This document shows, in pieces, positions 25,837-38,579 of a stretch of DNA of 64,000 bases. Under the pieces are notes generated by a model that saw only the letters and a list, made by a program, of their open reading frames with translations, had not been told where the DNA came from and did not search any database. Origin of the DNA: Strongyloides papillosus (lineage: Eukaryota; Nematoda; Chromadorea; Rhabditida; Strongyloididae); assembly GCA_005656395.1 (NCBI GenBank), contig SRSI01000028.1:62001-126000 (forward strand), in the 5' to 3' direction. The position numbers were made by a program, and so were the translations under genes. The first letter of the stretch is position 1. The number at the start of each line of letters is the position of its first letter.

Positions 25837-27342
25837 ATGTCACACCCAGGATGGGTGATGGTTTCATTTTTGACGGAGTTATTAAGTACTACAAATCCTG
25901 CCACTGGTTATGGTACTTCTAGTTCCATGTATTATAATGGAATGCTACCAAGTTGTGCAAATGATACAGAGATAATTGATAGTTTATTAAAAGACACATA
26001 TAATAAACATTACCTGCCAAATCATCCTGTTCATGTTCGTGTTGATATGTGGGTACAAGAAGTTACAGCGGTTAGTGAACTAACTCAAGATTTTGAAATA
26101 GGTATCTTAATTTTTTAAAAATTAATTCTTAATTTATATTTTAAAGATTTATATATTAACGAATTTTGGGAGGATCCTGCATTGATATTTGATTATATGA
26201 ATCCGTGTAAAAATAACATATCTTTTGATGACAAAGTTCTCCAAAAATTATGGATTCCAAATACATGTTTTATCAACTCAAAATCTGCCCAAATCCATGA
26301 AAGTCCATTTAGGAATGTCTTTTTAATGGTATTCTCTAATGGTACATTATGGACAAACTATCGTATGAAACTAACAGGTCCATGTGATATGAATTTAAAA
26401 AGATTTCCATTTGATCAACAAAAATGTTTCCTAACATTTGAATCATTCAACTATAATACAGGAGAAGTTCGTATGAATTGGAATCAACCATTCCCAGTGA
26501 TGTTATTAAAAACAATTGAATTACCTGATTTTGTATTAATTCATTTTACAGCAGAGATGATTGAACAAGTCTATCCTGCCGGTTATTGGGATGAATTAAC
26601 TGTATCATTTATTTTTAAACGTCGTTATGGTTGGTATATATTACAAGGATATATACCAACTTATGTAACAATATTTATCTCCTGGATATCATTTTACCTT
26701 GGTTCACGTGCAATACCTGCCAGAACAATGTTAGGTGTCAATTCATTACTAGCAATGACATTCCAATTTGGTAATATTATAAGAAATTTACCAAGAGTAT
26801 CATATGTCAAAGCTATTGATGTATGGATGTTAAGTGGTATGTTATTCATTTTTTTATCACTCCTCGAACTAGCTGTTGTTGGATTTATGAGTAGAAATGA
26901 AGGATTACCAAAGAAAGCAAAAAAATCTAAAGTCAATTATAATGTTGAAGAATTTACATGGAAAGAGATGCCTAGTCCACAGATGGGTTTAAGACAATTT
27001 TGGGTTGAAAAAAGGCATTCTGTACAAAAAGATTATGGTAAGGATGATATGAATATGAGAATTTCCGAATTAGGACCAACAAGTGAAGAGGCACCTGGTA
27101 ATATGATTAATATGAAAAATTCAATGACATGCACTATACCAATTGTTAAAAGAGATCATTCTTTTAGTGTATCTAGGAGATGTTTTAAGAGAATTAAAAT
27201 TGCTTTTAAAAATTTAAAACCTGAAACTGTAGATAAGTACAGTGCAATTCTTTTCCCAACTGCTTATTTTATTTTTAATTTTGGATATTGGGGATATTAT
27301 TTAACAGATTTGTCATCTGTTGACGAAGTAACAGTTTCATAA
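25837..27342 (+). CDS. Cys-loop ligand-gated anion channel, MOD-1/LGC-50-like
   Basis: Exons 25837-26101 and 26147-27342 (45 nt intron, phase 1) give about 486 residues. The extracellular domain has 'VDMWVQEVTAVSELTQDFEI', 'LWIPNTCFINSKSA' and the Cys-loop C-DMNLKRFPFDQQK-C with exactly 13 residues between the cysteines. Four membrane segments follow: M1 around GYIPTYVTIFISWISFYLG, M2 starting IPARTMLGVNSLLAMTFQ, M3 around DVWMLSGMLFIFLSLLELAV, and M4 near the C-terminus. Pro-Ala-Arg before M2 predicts anion selectivity. The M2-M3 loop (FGNIIRNLPRVSYVKAID) resembles nematode biogenic-amine-gated chloride channels such as MOD-1 and LGC-50. Ligand assignment is inference. No clear signal peptide follows the chosen ATG; the frame stays open upstream through a hydrophobic stretch, so a 5' extension or extra exon is possible. 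Confidence 0.85.
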
Positions 27343-27813
27343 ATTAAAACTACCAAATTAAAGGAAAAAAGGAACATATATATTAATAAAAATTTTGGTT
27401 TAGGATATTTTAGTAATAGACTTTGATTTAAAATCCAAACATAAAAAGAAGGAAAACATCTTAGGATTAATTTAAAAAGAAAAAGATATAAACTATTTTA
27501 TTATTTTTCTCTCTTTGTATACAACAACAACAAAAAATAGACATATACATTTTAATTTTGAAGCCTTTACAAAGTTCCCAAACATTCAAAACAAAAAACT
27601 AATTATAAAAAAGTAATTTAGTTAAAATATATATATTATTACATATATCTTGGGATTTGAAAAAAACCTTTCTTCAATAATGTGATCTCATTTTATCTTT
27701 TTTTATTTCCTTTAACAAAATATACGTATCTATTTTACTACTTATTTTTATATTGTAAAAATAATTTTACTTGTTGTAATAAAAGTAGTTGTATTGAATT
27801 TAAAAAAATCTTT
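27343..27813. other. Convergent intergenic spacer
   Basis: 3' UTR space between the Cys-loop channel (+) and the FMO gene (-). AT-rich; no coding signal. Confidence 0.55.
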
Positions 27814-29496
27814 TTAACTTAAAAGTAATAAAAAAATTAAGATTAAACAGGAAATGAAGAGAAAAACAGATATTTGTTCTGAGCTTGAAATAAAAAGATT
27901 AAATTTTCTAGAACACTCATTGATATCCATTTTACGAGCGGAGTATGTTGGGTAGATTGTCCTTTCTTCTATTGTTAAAAGGGCATCCCTAGCTCCTCTC
28001 CATGGATGAGGACCTTTTAATCTATACGCATATGGAGCATTAGGTCCAAATAGGAGAGAGAAAAATAATTTAAAATCAAAAAAAATATAATCCATTGGAT
28101 TTGGTTTACATTTTATCATTTCTGCAATCTCATCCATATAATCCATATAATCAACTTGAATTGTATGTCTCTTTGATTTGTAATACCTTTGACTCATTAA
28201 ATATTTTTTTTCCTCAACATCAGCCATCATTTCATCTTTACTTGGTAATGATATTCTACCACTTAATCCTTCAAAAAATAGACGAGCTTGTATTTCAGAA
28301 ATTGGCATAATTGACCCATATGGTTGGACAAGACCAATGATGGCAAGATTGTTATAATTTGTTGTTTCAAGTGGATACATATATTTATAAAGATCACATT
28401 GATTCTCAATAACTGGTATCAATTGACCATTTTCAATGATTTTGAATTCAAAACTATATCCAGTACAAAAGATAACTTCATCAACATTTTGAAGAATAGT
28501 ACCATCTTCAAAAGTTATTGATGTCTCACCAAAACATTTAATGTTTGGTTTTATTTTAATAGTTCCACAGGCAAGACGATTAGGTAACTCATCATTAACT
28601 GTTGGGTGGGCATTGAAAACACGATGTTTAGGTTGTAAACCATAAATTTTATGATCAAAACGCTTTGTTAATTTACTTTCAACAACTGAATTAGTCAACC
28701 ATTCTGGTACATATTTTTTCAATGAAAATATATATCTTCTATTTAAAACTAAATCAAATGGTTTACCATAATCAAAAATTCTATTAAAAACCCATGTTCC
28801 TCTTCTTGTAACAAGATTAACACTTTTTGATATTCTACTTAACTCAACAGCAATATCGCCACCAGAGTTACCAACACCAACAACAACAACAACTTTATCC
28901 TCATATCCACGATGATCTTTATAACTATGAGCGTGAGTTATTTTTCCTTTAAATTTATCCTGTCCTGGAAATGTTTCTGGCCAATTAGGAATTTTGTGAT
29001 GTCCTGTACATAATAATACAGCTTCAAATATTTCACTCTTAGTTTCTTCACTACTATTAGTATAAGTAACAATCCAATTACCATTAACATCATAATTTTC
29101 ATGTCTCCTAATACTTTGAACTTTATGATTAAATTTAATATATTTGATTAAATCATACTCATTAGCGTAGGCTTCAAGATATTTGTACATTTCACTGTTA
29201 TGCATAAAATTAGCCAACATTTTTGATGGTGGAAAATCAGAGAAAGCTGTCATTTCTTTAGATGTATTGATAACCGTTGTTTTCATAACTGAAGCGTCTT
29301 CACTCTCTTCCGGTTTATATTTCCATAAACCACCGATTGAATTGTTTGATTCAAAGATAACTGGAGTATAGTTATTTAAAATTGCATGCCTAAAAAATAA
29401 ATAAAATCTTATAGTAAAATACAGTACTTTTCGTACTAACCTGGAAGAAGTTAAGCCACTTGCACCTGCACCGATTATAGCAACCTTTTTTTCCAT
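27814..29496 (-). CDS. Flavin-containing monooxygenase (FMO)
   Basis: Exon 1 29441-29496 and exon 2 27814-29389, joined in phase 2 across a 51 nt intron, give about 543 residues, the usual FMO length. The FAD-binding GxGxxG is at the N-terminus (KVAIIGAGASGLTSSR). The FMO identifying motif FxGxxxHxxxY appears as FKGKITHAHSY near residue 180, followed by the NADPH-binding site VVVVGVGNSGGDIAVEL. 'VIFCTGYSFEF' is the conserved ATG-like motif of the family. A C-terminal hydrophobic segment (ISVFLFISCLILIFLLLL) is the typical ER membrane anchor. These enzymes use NADPH and O2 to oxygenate S- and N-containing compounds; nematode FMOs are linked to stress and xenobiotic responses. The ATG is 14 nt past an AATTATAG acceptor, consistent with trans-splicing. 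Confidence 0.95.
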   Translation of the reverse strand: MEKKVAIIGAGASGLTSSRLVRKVLYFTIRFYLFFRHAILNNYTPVIFESNNSIGGLWKYKPEESEDASVMKTTVINTSKEMTAFSDFPPSKMLANFMHNSEMYKYLEAYANEYDLIKYIKFNHKVQSIRRHENYDVNGNWIVTYTNSSEETKSEIFEAVLLCTGHHKIPNWPETFPGQDKFKGKITHAHSYKDHRGYEDKVVVVVGVGNSGGDIAVELSRISKSVNLVTRRGTWVFNRIFDYGKPFDLVLNRRYIFSLKKYVPEWLTNSVVESKLTKRFDHKIYGLQPKHRVFNAHPTVNDELPNRLACGTIKIKPNIKCFGETSITFEDGTILQNVDEVIFCTGYSFEFKIIENGQLIPVIENQCDLYKYMYPLETTNYNNLAIIGLVQPYGSIMPISEIQARLFFEGLSGRISLPSKDEMMADVEEKKYLMSQRYYKSKRHTIQVDYMDYMDEIAEMIKCKPNPMDYIFFDFKLFFSLLFGPNAPYAYRLKGPHPWRGARDALLTIEERTIYPTYSARKMDINECSRKFNLFISSSEQISVFLFISCLILIFLLLLS

Positions 29497-30791
29497 TTTT
29501 CTACTAACACTATAATTAAAAAGAATTTTTATTGTCAGAGATATTTTTAATAAATAACAATGATAAAATAAATATTTTTTGTATGATTAGAAAGAAATTT
29601 TCAACTATGTGCTTTTTTCTATTTATTTACTTACTACTTATATGTTAATATTATTTATATATTCTAAATATATATTGTATTAGCAAACAAAAAAAAACAC
29701 AGACAAAAAATAAACTAGCAAGGTAAATGAGTAATAAAATTATTATTAATAATTTTTCTTATTTATCTTTTTAACTATATATTAAAACATTAGAAATATT
29801 TTTTGATGGGTCGACAAAATTTTACTGATAACTTTGACATTATGTGTCCTTTCTTTAAATACTCAATAGATAATGTAAATAACATATAAAAATGACTAAA
29901 ATGTAGTTATATTTTTCTTATCATAATTCTAATACACCTATTTAATTATATAAATAAATAATTTATATAATTTTGTGCTTGATTTGAAATTTTATTAGAA
30001 AGAAATGAAAATTCTAATCAGATAAAAAATATATTATTTGAAACAAAGTATACAAATTCATACCACATTATGATGAATAAATAAATATAAATATATTATC
30101 TATTTTTATAATAATCATACTCACATAATTGTATTTGTTCCTTTCTTATATATGATAATTTTTAAATTCATTATAACATTCCTGTATAAAGATTAAAAAA
30201 TTTACATAAATATTTTGTCTGGAATAAAAATCTATTTATAGATATATTATTATCTACAAATGATAAATACATTGATAAAGATGAATAGTTTATAGAAATT
30301 TTAATAGTTTTAATACTTTTTAAATAACATATTCAAGGAAAATCTTTCACCTAACATTCATCTTCATTTTCGATAATAAAATTAAAAATCAAAAATAGTA
30401 GGTTTATCTTTTTATTATTATGTAAAATATTTGTACATCTTAATCTTTTCCTCACAAACAAAATGATCACAATTGGTGAACTTTTATTGTGGAATAAATA
30501 CAAATAATAAGGTGATGATTTTGATTTATAAATAGTTTAATTCGATTATAACTATTTTTAAATTTATTTAACTATGGTTAATGTAAAAAAACTTAATATT
30601 AACTGTCATTCTTTTATTTAATACAATTTTTACTCACAAATTTAACATTTTTCACAAACAAATTTAAAAAATTTTTATTCACATAAATATTGCTACTTTA
30701 TTCAAATAATATAATATTGATGTTTGCAAAAAAAGGTATTAAAAAAATTGCAATTTTTTAAATTTTATAAAAAAATATTATTTTTTATTAT
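29497..30791. other. Intergenic region between tandem minus-strand genes
   Basis: About 1.3 kb upstream of the FMO gene and downstream of the MARVEL-like gene. Too long a gap for a typical nematode operon. AT-rich with no coding signal. Confidence 0.5.
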
Positions 30792-31410
30792 TTAAATTCC
30801 TGGATGCATACCTCCAATATTACCTGGTTCAACAGGACCTGTTGGATCTTGTCCCATGGTAGCAGGATTTCTTCCAGTATCAAGACGGTAAGCCATTACT
30901 GCACCAAATATGAAAAAGAGTAGTAAACCAAAACTTAATATCTAAAAACATGATAAAAGTACATTGAATTATTTATCTTTCGATAGTGAAAATAAAAAAC
31001 ATACAGCTGAGATACCAAGAGTACCATCAAAAGCATAATTAAGCCATGTCATAGTAATAATTGCAATGACAAGATCAAATATACCAAAAACAGTAGAATA
31101 ACCGATTTCAAAAGTATACCATGTTACTCTTCCAAGTGTTAATAGTTTTTCTTTCTCATACATAAATAGAACTATGACAAGAAGTAAAAATATGAGTTGA
31201 AATATTGTTGCGAACCAGAAAAATCCTCTTCCAGAAGGATGAGCATCTGTTGGAAGTTGGGAAACTCCAGTAAATAACATAATACCGATAACCAATAACT
31301 ATAATATTAAAAGTTATTATTTTTTTGATAAAATAATTAATTTTTAATAAACCTACCAATTGAACAAGTTTTAAAATGTCAGGAAAACTATTTAACCTTT
31401 GAAGATTCAT
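30792..31410 (-). CDS. Four-helix MARVEL-like membrane protein
   Basis: Exons 31357-31410, 31005-31298 and 30792-30941 join in phase 0 across introns of 58 and 63 nt, giving about 165 residues. Four hydrophobic segments are visible: near the N-terminus (LKLVQLLLVIGIMLFTGV), around FFWFATIFQLIFLLLVIVLF, around TVFGIFDLVIAIITMTW, and in the last exon (ILSFGLLLFFIFGAVMAY). The 4-TM topology, the short polar loop 'HPSGRGFFWF' and the 'KLLTLGRVTWYTFEIGYS' loop fit MARVEL-domain proteins of the CMTM/MAL kind, which act in vesicle trafficking and membrane organisation. The C-terminal tail is Gly/Pro-rich (TGPVEPGNIGGMHPGI). The ATG follows a TTTATTTAG acceptor by 8 nt. Family call is by topology and motif, not by alignment. 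Confidence 0.75.
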
Positions 31411-34392
31411 TATTATATCTAAATAAAAGTATAAAGTTAGTGATATAAATTATAATAACTCAACAAAATGACACATATGCTTTTAATTTATATAAAAAAA
31501 TATAAATATATTTATGCTTTAACTCAAATGACGATGTAAAATTCACCTTAGAAACGTTTTATAATTATATGTATAAATAATTTTATATTATAAATAATGA
31601 TGCTTGAAAGAAATAAATGTATTGAATGATAAGCTTATGTACTGTTCTTGTATAAGTATAGGGTAAAGAAAAAGATGGAAAAATGTTGTATTATAGATGG
31701 AGATATATATATGTATTCATATGAACATAAATAAAAGGTATTAATCTTTGAGCATATTATTTTCATGAATTTCAAAAATACATGGTTATGTATCACATTT
31801 TTATAATCGAAAGTAAACAAAATAAATTTTTAAGCATATACATAAATTAGATGATGGAGAAAAATGTTTCATGGTATCAAAAATATTATATATTGAAAAC
31901 ACATCATATATGGTTTAAAATCATCTTCTTCATTCCACAACAAACAATGTGCATATCTCAACAAACTTTAAGAGTAGAAATAGACATGTATGTATACATA
32001 TTTAGTACTTTTAATGACATTGTACAATACACATAATATCTATATGTAACCAATTATGTCAAATAAACAAAAAAGTAAAAATAATATAGTAAAAAGTTTT
32101 AATCTTTTAGATCTCAAATGTTCTTAATAAGATAATTTTTTCATTATTCCTATTAATAGAAAAATAGAAACTTCAGAATGAGAAAAGTAAATACTCAAAG
32201 TATAATCTTCTCGTTATAAAAAATTAAACGTCAAAGATTTGTTAGTCTTATCTTTAAAATATTTTTTATTGATAAAATTAATGACTATAAACAAAAAAAT
32301 AAAATAAATTTTAGAAACAATATTCAATGATTTGTTATATATCCATTTATATTTCAATTAAACTATCTTAAATTTCATTGGTAACCTACATATTTTGTAA
32401 TCTTATAGATATTCTTTTAATGATAATAGAGAAATTGTAAAATTTCCTAATAAATGTAAAAAACTTATTTCACATTTAAATACTATATTTTTCTTTTTTT
32501 ATTATGCCATCTTGAAACAATCATATAAAAAGAAAAATATTTAATATATCTTTCTAACAAAAAATGAATATGTAATAATAATATATACAATAAAAAGGAA
32601 ATAAATATATACTATATAAGAGAAGATAAATTTTTACAGGGAGTTATTTAAATGATTAAAAATGCAGTTTTATTGTTTGTAATTTGATTTTCTTAACAAA
32701 ATTAACTTCTATATATATTGATAAAAATAAAGATAACTTTTTTAAAAGTATATTTACATGATTACAATATTAAGAAATGAGAAATTAAATAAATAAAAAT
32801 AGTCATTTATTTGAATTGCAAATTGGTTATCATAAGGTATTTAAATAAGGGAATTACTTTAAATTTTCTTCAATCTTTAAATACTCAATTTTTATTATTT
32901 ACCATTTTAAAATACAATGAATCAAAATATTTTTTCATTTAAATTTATTCATCAACAAAAGAAGTACAAATATTTTAGAACTTTGTTTTTTAAATCATCT
33001 TTCTTTATTAAACATTGTTAACATTATCTTAATAGATTACATATCATAATTATGATCACTTATTTTTGTAAGATTCAATATAAAAATATCGGATGAAAAT
33101 TGATAATTAAATTTGTATATGTGATTTTTATGAACTTTCAAAATTTTTCCAAAATTTTCTTTTTACTTTTTTTTTTATTTACTTTATCGTCAAAATTTTT
33201 ATAAAACATACGAAAAGTTTTATGCAAAAAAAATAAGAAAATTGAAGATGATTCTTATGATTAAAGCTAATTATATATAGATTTTTAGAAAAAATACTTT
33301 TAATTAATTTTTCTAAACATTCAACTGATTGTTAAAAAATTTCTAAAATTAGAACAAATTCTTGACTTAAAACAATGCTAATTTATCTTAATACTTATTT
33401 CAAATTAGACCAAAACTGGAGTTAATAGGTAATTAAAATGACAAGTAAAATGATTTGTAAATATTAATATGTGTATACAAAAATTTTTATTAATGAATAT
33501 ATTAGCTATAATTTAAATATATACAAACGTTTAAATATAATTGTAACAAAAATTGAAATTTCCTTAAGACAAGAGGAGAACAAAAACTTGCTTGGACAAA
33601 ATTTGATTTATTAAATGTATATATAGATTTTTTTGTGACTTCTAAGCGTAAAATACTTTCAGATTACTTACATACTCTATCAAGAAGATGTCATATTTTA
33701 CACAGGAAAGAACATTCTCCTATAATAATCAACGTTTGTACTTTTAATATTTATATATAAGATGAGGAATAGATGAAGAGAGGGGAGAGAGAGAATTTTT
33801 AATTGCTTGAAAATTTTACTTCTACCTTTTTTTTTAAGTTTTACCTCCAGAAAGAATATATGTACATAGAAATAGTATCGGCGTCTTCTTAACTTTTCTT
33901 ACAAAATGTCATACAGTCTTGATAGTTTACATTTCCTAGACAAAATATATAATAGAAGCCAACCTCTCAACTTTTTTAAATATATTACTAAATTTCTGCG
34001 CACCTATTTTATTATATATTTTTTATACATATTAAAAATTATTTTACTCTTAAATATTTCATATAAAATATATGTTCCTTTTCAATATTAATATGATTAT
34101 ATTATACTACTTCTAAAATAAGAATGATATTTATTTTTTACATTTAAAAAAAATTACAATATATTTTTACACTTCATATAAGTCATATAAAAGTCTATTT
34201 GAAATAACTTTTTTCTATAAATTTGTCATTGTTAAATCTTTTTTAAAGAAAGATTTATTGCTTGATCATGCTTCATAAATTATTAATCATCTATCAACTA
34301 CAATAAACGTTTTTACTTTTTTCAGAAACTTTCATTTTTATACATAAAAAAAATTATATTTTCTGATCATTTTTTATTGCTTATAATTTTAA
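31411..34392. other. AT-rich region between divergent genes
   Basis: About 3 kb. Short frames at 31635-31820 and 33906-34091 are Phe/Tyr/Ile-rich and not convincing. A TTTTTCAG acceptor at about 34325 may mark the 5' leader of the PPxY gene. Nothing else recognised. Confidence 0.45.
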
Positions 34393-35247
34393 ATGTCTAA
34401 ATTCGAGAATACAGTAGTTGATGATACTCCAAGTCACACTGGACTTGTTGTTTTTATTATTGTTGCTGCAATTGCAGGATTAGTTATTTTTTCTATCATT
34501 GTATTTTTATTAATATCTTCATCTAGGAGGAAGCATTTTCAAAATAGGATGGCGGTAAGTAATTGACACTTTTTTTTTACCAATTTTTCTAATACTCTTT
34601 TATTTTTACTATAGAGTGCTCGAAGATCCTTAGTCGGTTCATTAAGAGGCCGACAAAATCCTAGTGCATCACAAGTTAGTCCAAGTAATCAACAAAATAT
34701 TATAATTGATAGTGCATACTTATCACCAACACATATGATTGGTTTATCACCGCCAAAATATGATAGTGCTCCACCATCGTATGATGAAGTTATTAATAGT
34801 CAAACAGACCCTACACCACCATACACACCAAGAAGAGTAAATCCTTCTACAGCTGGAGTAGCAAATACTTCTAGGGTAGATAATTTATCTCGAACTGATA
34901 CATTAACAATATTTCCACGACGACAGTTAGAGGAAGAATCTCAACCAAGGGGAAATAATAGTAGTGCAGTAATTCAAGTCACAGAAATTGTGACAGGCAA
35001 CAAATCAAAATCTCTAAATAAACCTAATGACGAAAGGTAATTATAACATCTTAAAACAATAATTAATATTTTTAACATTTTTTTATCTTCCAGTAACCCT
35101 TGTCCAAAAAATCCGCAAATATTTGCTAATAATAATACAAATATTCCTAAACCTAATAGATTAGAAGAAGGTAAATCAACGAAAGAGGAAAACATTAATG
35201 GTAGTATTACAGAGATACCAAATCTTGAAAATGTCCAAATTTCATAG
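34393..35247 (+). CDS. Single-pass membrane protein with PPxY motifs
   Basis: Exons 34393-34554, 34615-35036 and 35094-35247 join in phases 0 and 2 (introns 60 and 57 nt), giving about 245 residues. A short N-terminus is followed by one long hydrophobic segment (residues ~17-43: TGLVVFIIVAAIAGLVIFS, then IIVFLLI) and a basic stop-transfer SSRRKH, giving a type III-like topology with a long cytosolic tail. The tail holds PPKYDSAPPSYDEVI, two overlapping PPxY-type WW ligands, and a third Pro-Pro-Tyr (TPPYTPRR). PPxY motifs in membrane proteins usually recruit Nedd4-type HECT E3 ligases; that function is inferred. The rest of the tail is Ser/Asn-rich and disordered. No named ortholog recognised. 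Confidence 0.75.
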
Positions 35248-36307
35248 ACCACCATAGTATAAAATTTTCATTAAACTATTATTATCTAATACCATTATAA
35301 ATAAAAAGAAATTTTTACGAGAAAAATGTTTATTTAACAATTATATTATAGAGTTTGTCGCAGATAAAATTTATTTTCCATAACTTGTTTAATTAATTTT
35401 TTTTTTAAAAAACTATAAATTTTTAAAAATGATAAAATTTAAATGATTGCAAAAACTTTTTTATAACTTATTTGTTAATACTGGTATTTTATTTATTGCA
35501 ACAAAAAAGTAGTAAAAATTGAACATCATAAGTATAACAAAATTCATATTAATGAAAGTTTTATTTATTTATTAAGCACACCTTTTACCAATATTTGTAA
35601 GTTTTATTTATACACCTCTACAATAGTGTTATATCTTTTATTTAAGATGAGTCAATCTATTTAACTTGAGTACAAATAAAAAAGACAAGATAAACTTAAA
35701 ATTTTTATATTAAATATATAATATATATATTAAAAAAATTTAGTTATACATTGTTGTTTAAAGAAATTTTTAATTTTTATTATTGCTTTTTCCTTTATCC
35801 AAAAACATGTTTTATGATTACTTTACACGTAAAAATCTTTAGATATAACAATTTCAATATCATATATAATATGTCATTATTTAATTGAAATCTCCTTCAT
35901 TTTTATTGTTATTGTCAAATAGAAGTATATCTTTTTTTTGTTTTTGAAGTGTTTCTATAAATATATTTTATAATATTTGATTTAAATATATGAAAATATC
36001 AATGAAATTTTATTTATCTTCCTCAAATAAACAATGTATATAATATATTTGAATTATAATAATTCTATTTTTTATTTGGTTCCCTCTGTCACTAAAAATA
36101 TAAAGGATTTTTCCACACTTAGATTTTTACGAAGAGATTGGTAGTAATTTATAGATAGTAATTATATACTTTGACTTATATGATAAAAAACTTTTTTTTG
36201 CTTAATGAAAGATATTTCTAAAACAAACCTTTATATAGTATATCGATTATAATATAAAAGGCGAATGTTATTACTAATTTATAAGTAAAATATTAAAATA
36301 TCACCTA
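35248..36307. other. Convergent intergenic spacer
   Basis: About 1.06 kb of AT-rich sequence between the PPxY gene (+) and the carrier gene (-); 3' UTRs expected, no coding signal. Confidence 0.5.
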
Positions 36308-38579
36308 TTATTGTTTTGTTTCAAATTTCGGAAGGAAAAGGCCAAATTTATGTTCAATACCAGAGAATGTTGCAGCAGCTAAACGGTACCCTCCAATGTG
36401 ATCTGGATTCATTGATTGTTCATCGCGAAGTGTTGTATTAACAGGAACCTCAGAACCTGCTGGTCTATTACCACCAAAATCAACATAAAATAGTCGTTGT
36501 AATACTTCATATGTCAGTAATGTAACAGCAAATTGTGGACTTGATCTACAAACACGAGCTCCTGTTCCTTTCCACAAAGCACTTTGCCCTTCCTCTTTTA
36601 CTATCTATAATTAAAATATTAATTTTATTTTTCGGATAATAATAATTACCTTCTTAAAACAATCAATTACACCATTATAAGTTGTTTCACCAGCTTTTGC
36701 AGCAACCTGAAGCCTTGTTTTTATAACATCAGCTGGAGTAACTAAGGCTGCTGCTGGTACACCAGCTATGAAAGCTGAAGCAAATAAACTTCCAGGACTA
36801 TTGTGTCCTTGGTCATCAGCAAGATTTAATTTTGCATGTGCATAAGTAGGGAAATAAATTGCAGAAAAAGGGATATCTCTTAAAAAACAGGCACGAGATC
36901 CTTTATAAAGACCAAAGAAACCTAAATCTTTCAATACAGTAAATACATTAATCTTCTTTGCTGGATTTGGTATTTCTCCAGCAACCTGAAGACGTATTTT
37001 AACAATTTCTAAAGGATTTGTAAATATAACTTGACATCCACCACCACATCCACCTGCAATAATTTCTCCATACAATGGTATATGACCACTATCAGTAAAT
37101 TTATCACGTACAAAATCATTAACTGTCAATTTGATGGCTTTCTCTGGTGCAACACCAACAATTTGTGGTAACAAACCACGATATAAACCAAGGATACCTT
37201 CAAATTTTACGACTTTCTTAAAACAATCTAAACTACTTTTGTAAGCCACCTCTCCAACCATTCCAACATTACGTTGATTTTGCATTCTTGTTTTAACAAG
37301 ATCTATTGGATAAACTGCTGTTGCGCCACATGCACCAGCAACTGAACCCATTACAAAACGATATAAACTTTCTAATGCTGCTGTACCAACACCCCTTTCT
37401 TCTTTATTTTCAACAACTTGATATGTAGCAAGTCTTGAAATATATGTGACACGTTTTAATCTTTCTGGGTCAACTTTTTCAATATCCTCAATTGACAATG
37501 TACCTCTACCAGGATGTGCAAGTTCAGCAAGATGAAATAATATTTCAACTTCATATGGTGTTATTTGTGCATATGATTGTGTTGCTTGTAAAAATTCTTC
37601 CTTTGATACCTCTAACTTTAAATTACCACGAGCAAGTGATAAGAAAACTCTTTTTATAAGTTCCATTTTACAGAGGAGTGAATTAAAGGCTGCATAAAAA
37701 GCATATCTAACTTTATGAGCACTATTACTACCTGATGCAACAGAAATAAGGTTATTGCGAACAAATTCTGTTAAAAGATGGCCTTTTATAGTTGTCATAA
37801 TTGTAAAAAAATCTTGTGATGATATAGAACCTTGACTATCCTTATCAAATTTTTTAAATGCCTGTATGCCTTGTTCCTCATAAAAATCATGTAGTAATTG
37901 ACAAAAAGCATGATAACCTAATTGCCTTTTTTTATCGGCACCAAAGTATCTTTTAATAAATTCACTATTAAAATCAAAATCAAGTTCAAGAAGGGGTGTT
38001 GTATGGCGAATAATTTTTTCAAATTCATCACATGTTATACTTTCTGATGCATTATTATCAAATAGCTCAAATGCTGTTAAATATAATGCGTCGGGTTGGC
38101 AGAGAGATGATTCAAATGAACTAAATTCTTCAAATGATATTAAACCATCTTTACTAGTATCAGCAGCAGTTGCAAGAAGTCTTACAGTTTCCCTGTTGTA
38201 ATTATTATCAGTGTAAAGGCGTAGAAATTTCCTAATAAAATCGTCCGCTGTCATATATTTTTTACCATTTTTTGTTATTGAAGAATATTTTTCAAATATT
38301 TGATACAATTGATCTTGATTAGCTCTTTGTATTGTTGCACCAACAGCTGAAGCATAGTCAACAGAACACGAAACATTTCTAAATGGTGAGATACGTTCTG
38401 TGACTTGTTGGACGAGAGTTTTTTTTTGTCTTAGGCTCTTAAAAAATTTTACATTATTAATACAATAAAAATATTAAATTAACCTTTGTAGTATCTTGTT
38501 CATCCTTAATATATGAATTGATTAAAGGAGTGTAAGTTGTTTCCCCAATTGGAGGACTAATGGTGGTAAAAGTTTTCAT
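36308..38579 (-). CDS. SLC25A12/13: Mitochondrial calcium-dependent aspartate/glutamate carrier (aralar/citrin)
   Basis: Exons 38484-38579, 36650-38437 and 36308-36604 join in phase 0 (introns 46 and 45 nt), giving about 726 residues. The N-terminal half has EF-hands; the one with loop [12 protein letters not shown] keeps all calcium-ligand positions, while [12 protein letters not shown] and [12 protein letters not shown] are degenerate, as in vertebrate aralar, where one hand binds calcium. The C-terminal half has three mitochondrial-carrier repeats with [20 protein letters not shown] and [10 protein letters not shown]. '[20 protein letters not shown]' and '[15 protein letters not shown]' are near identical to citrin. 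The end, '[20 protein letters not shown]', also matches. It exchanges matrix aspartate for cytosolic glutamate in the malate-aspartate shuttle. A TTTTCAG acceptor 21 nt upstream suggests trans-splicing. Confidence 0.97.

Noticed and set aside
33906..34091. 61-codon plus-strand frame starting MSYSLDSLHFLDKI
   Set aside because: The first third looks protein-like but the rest is Ile/Phe/Tyr-rich background; no splice partner found.
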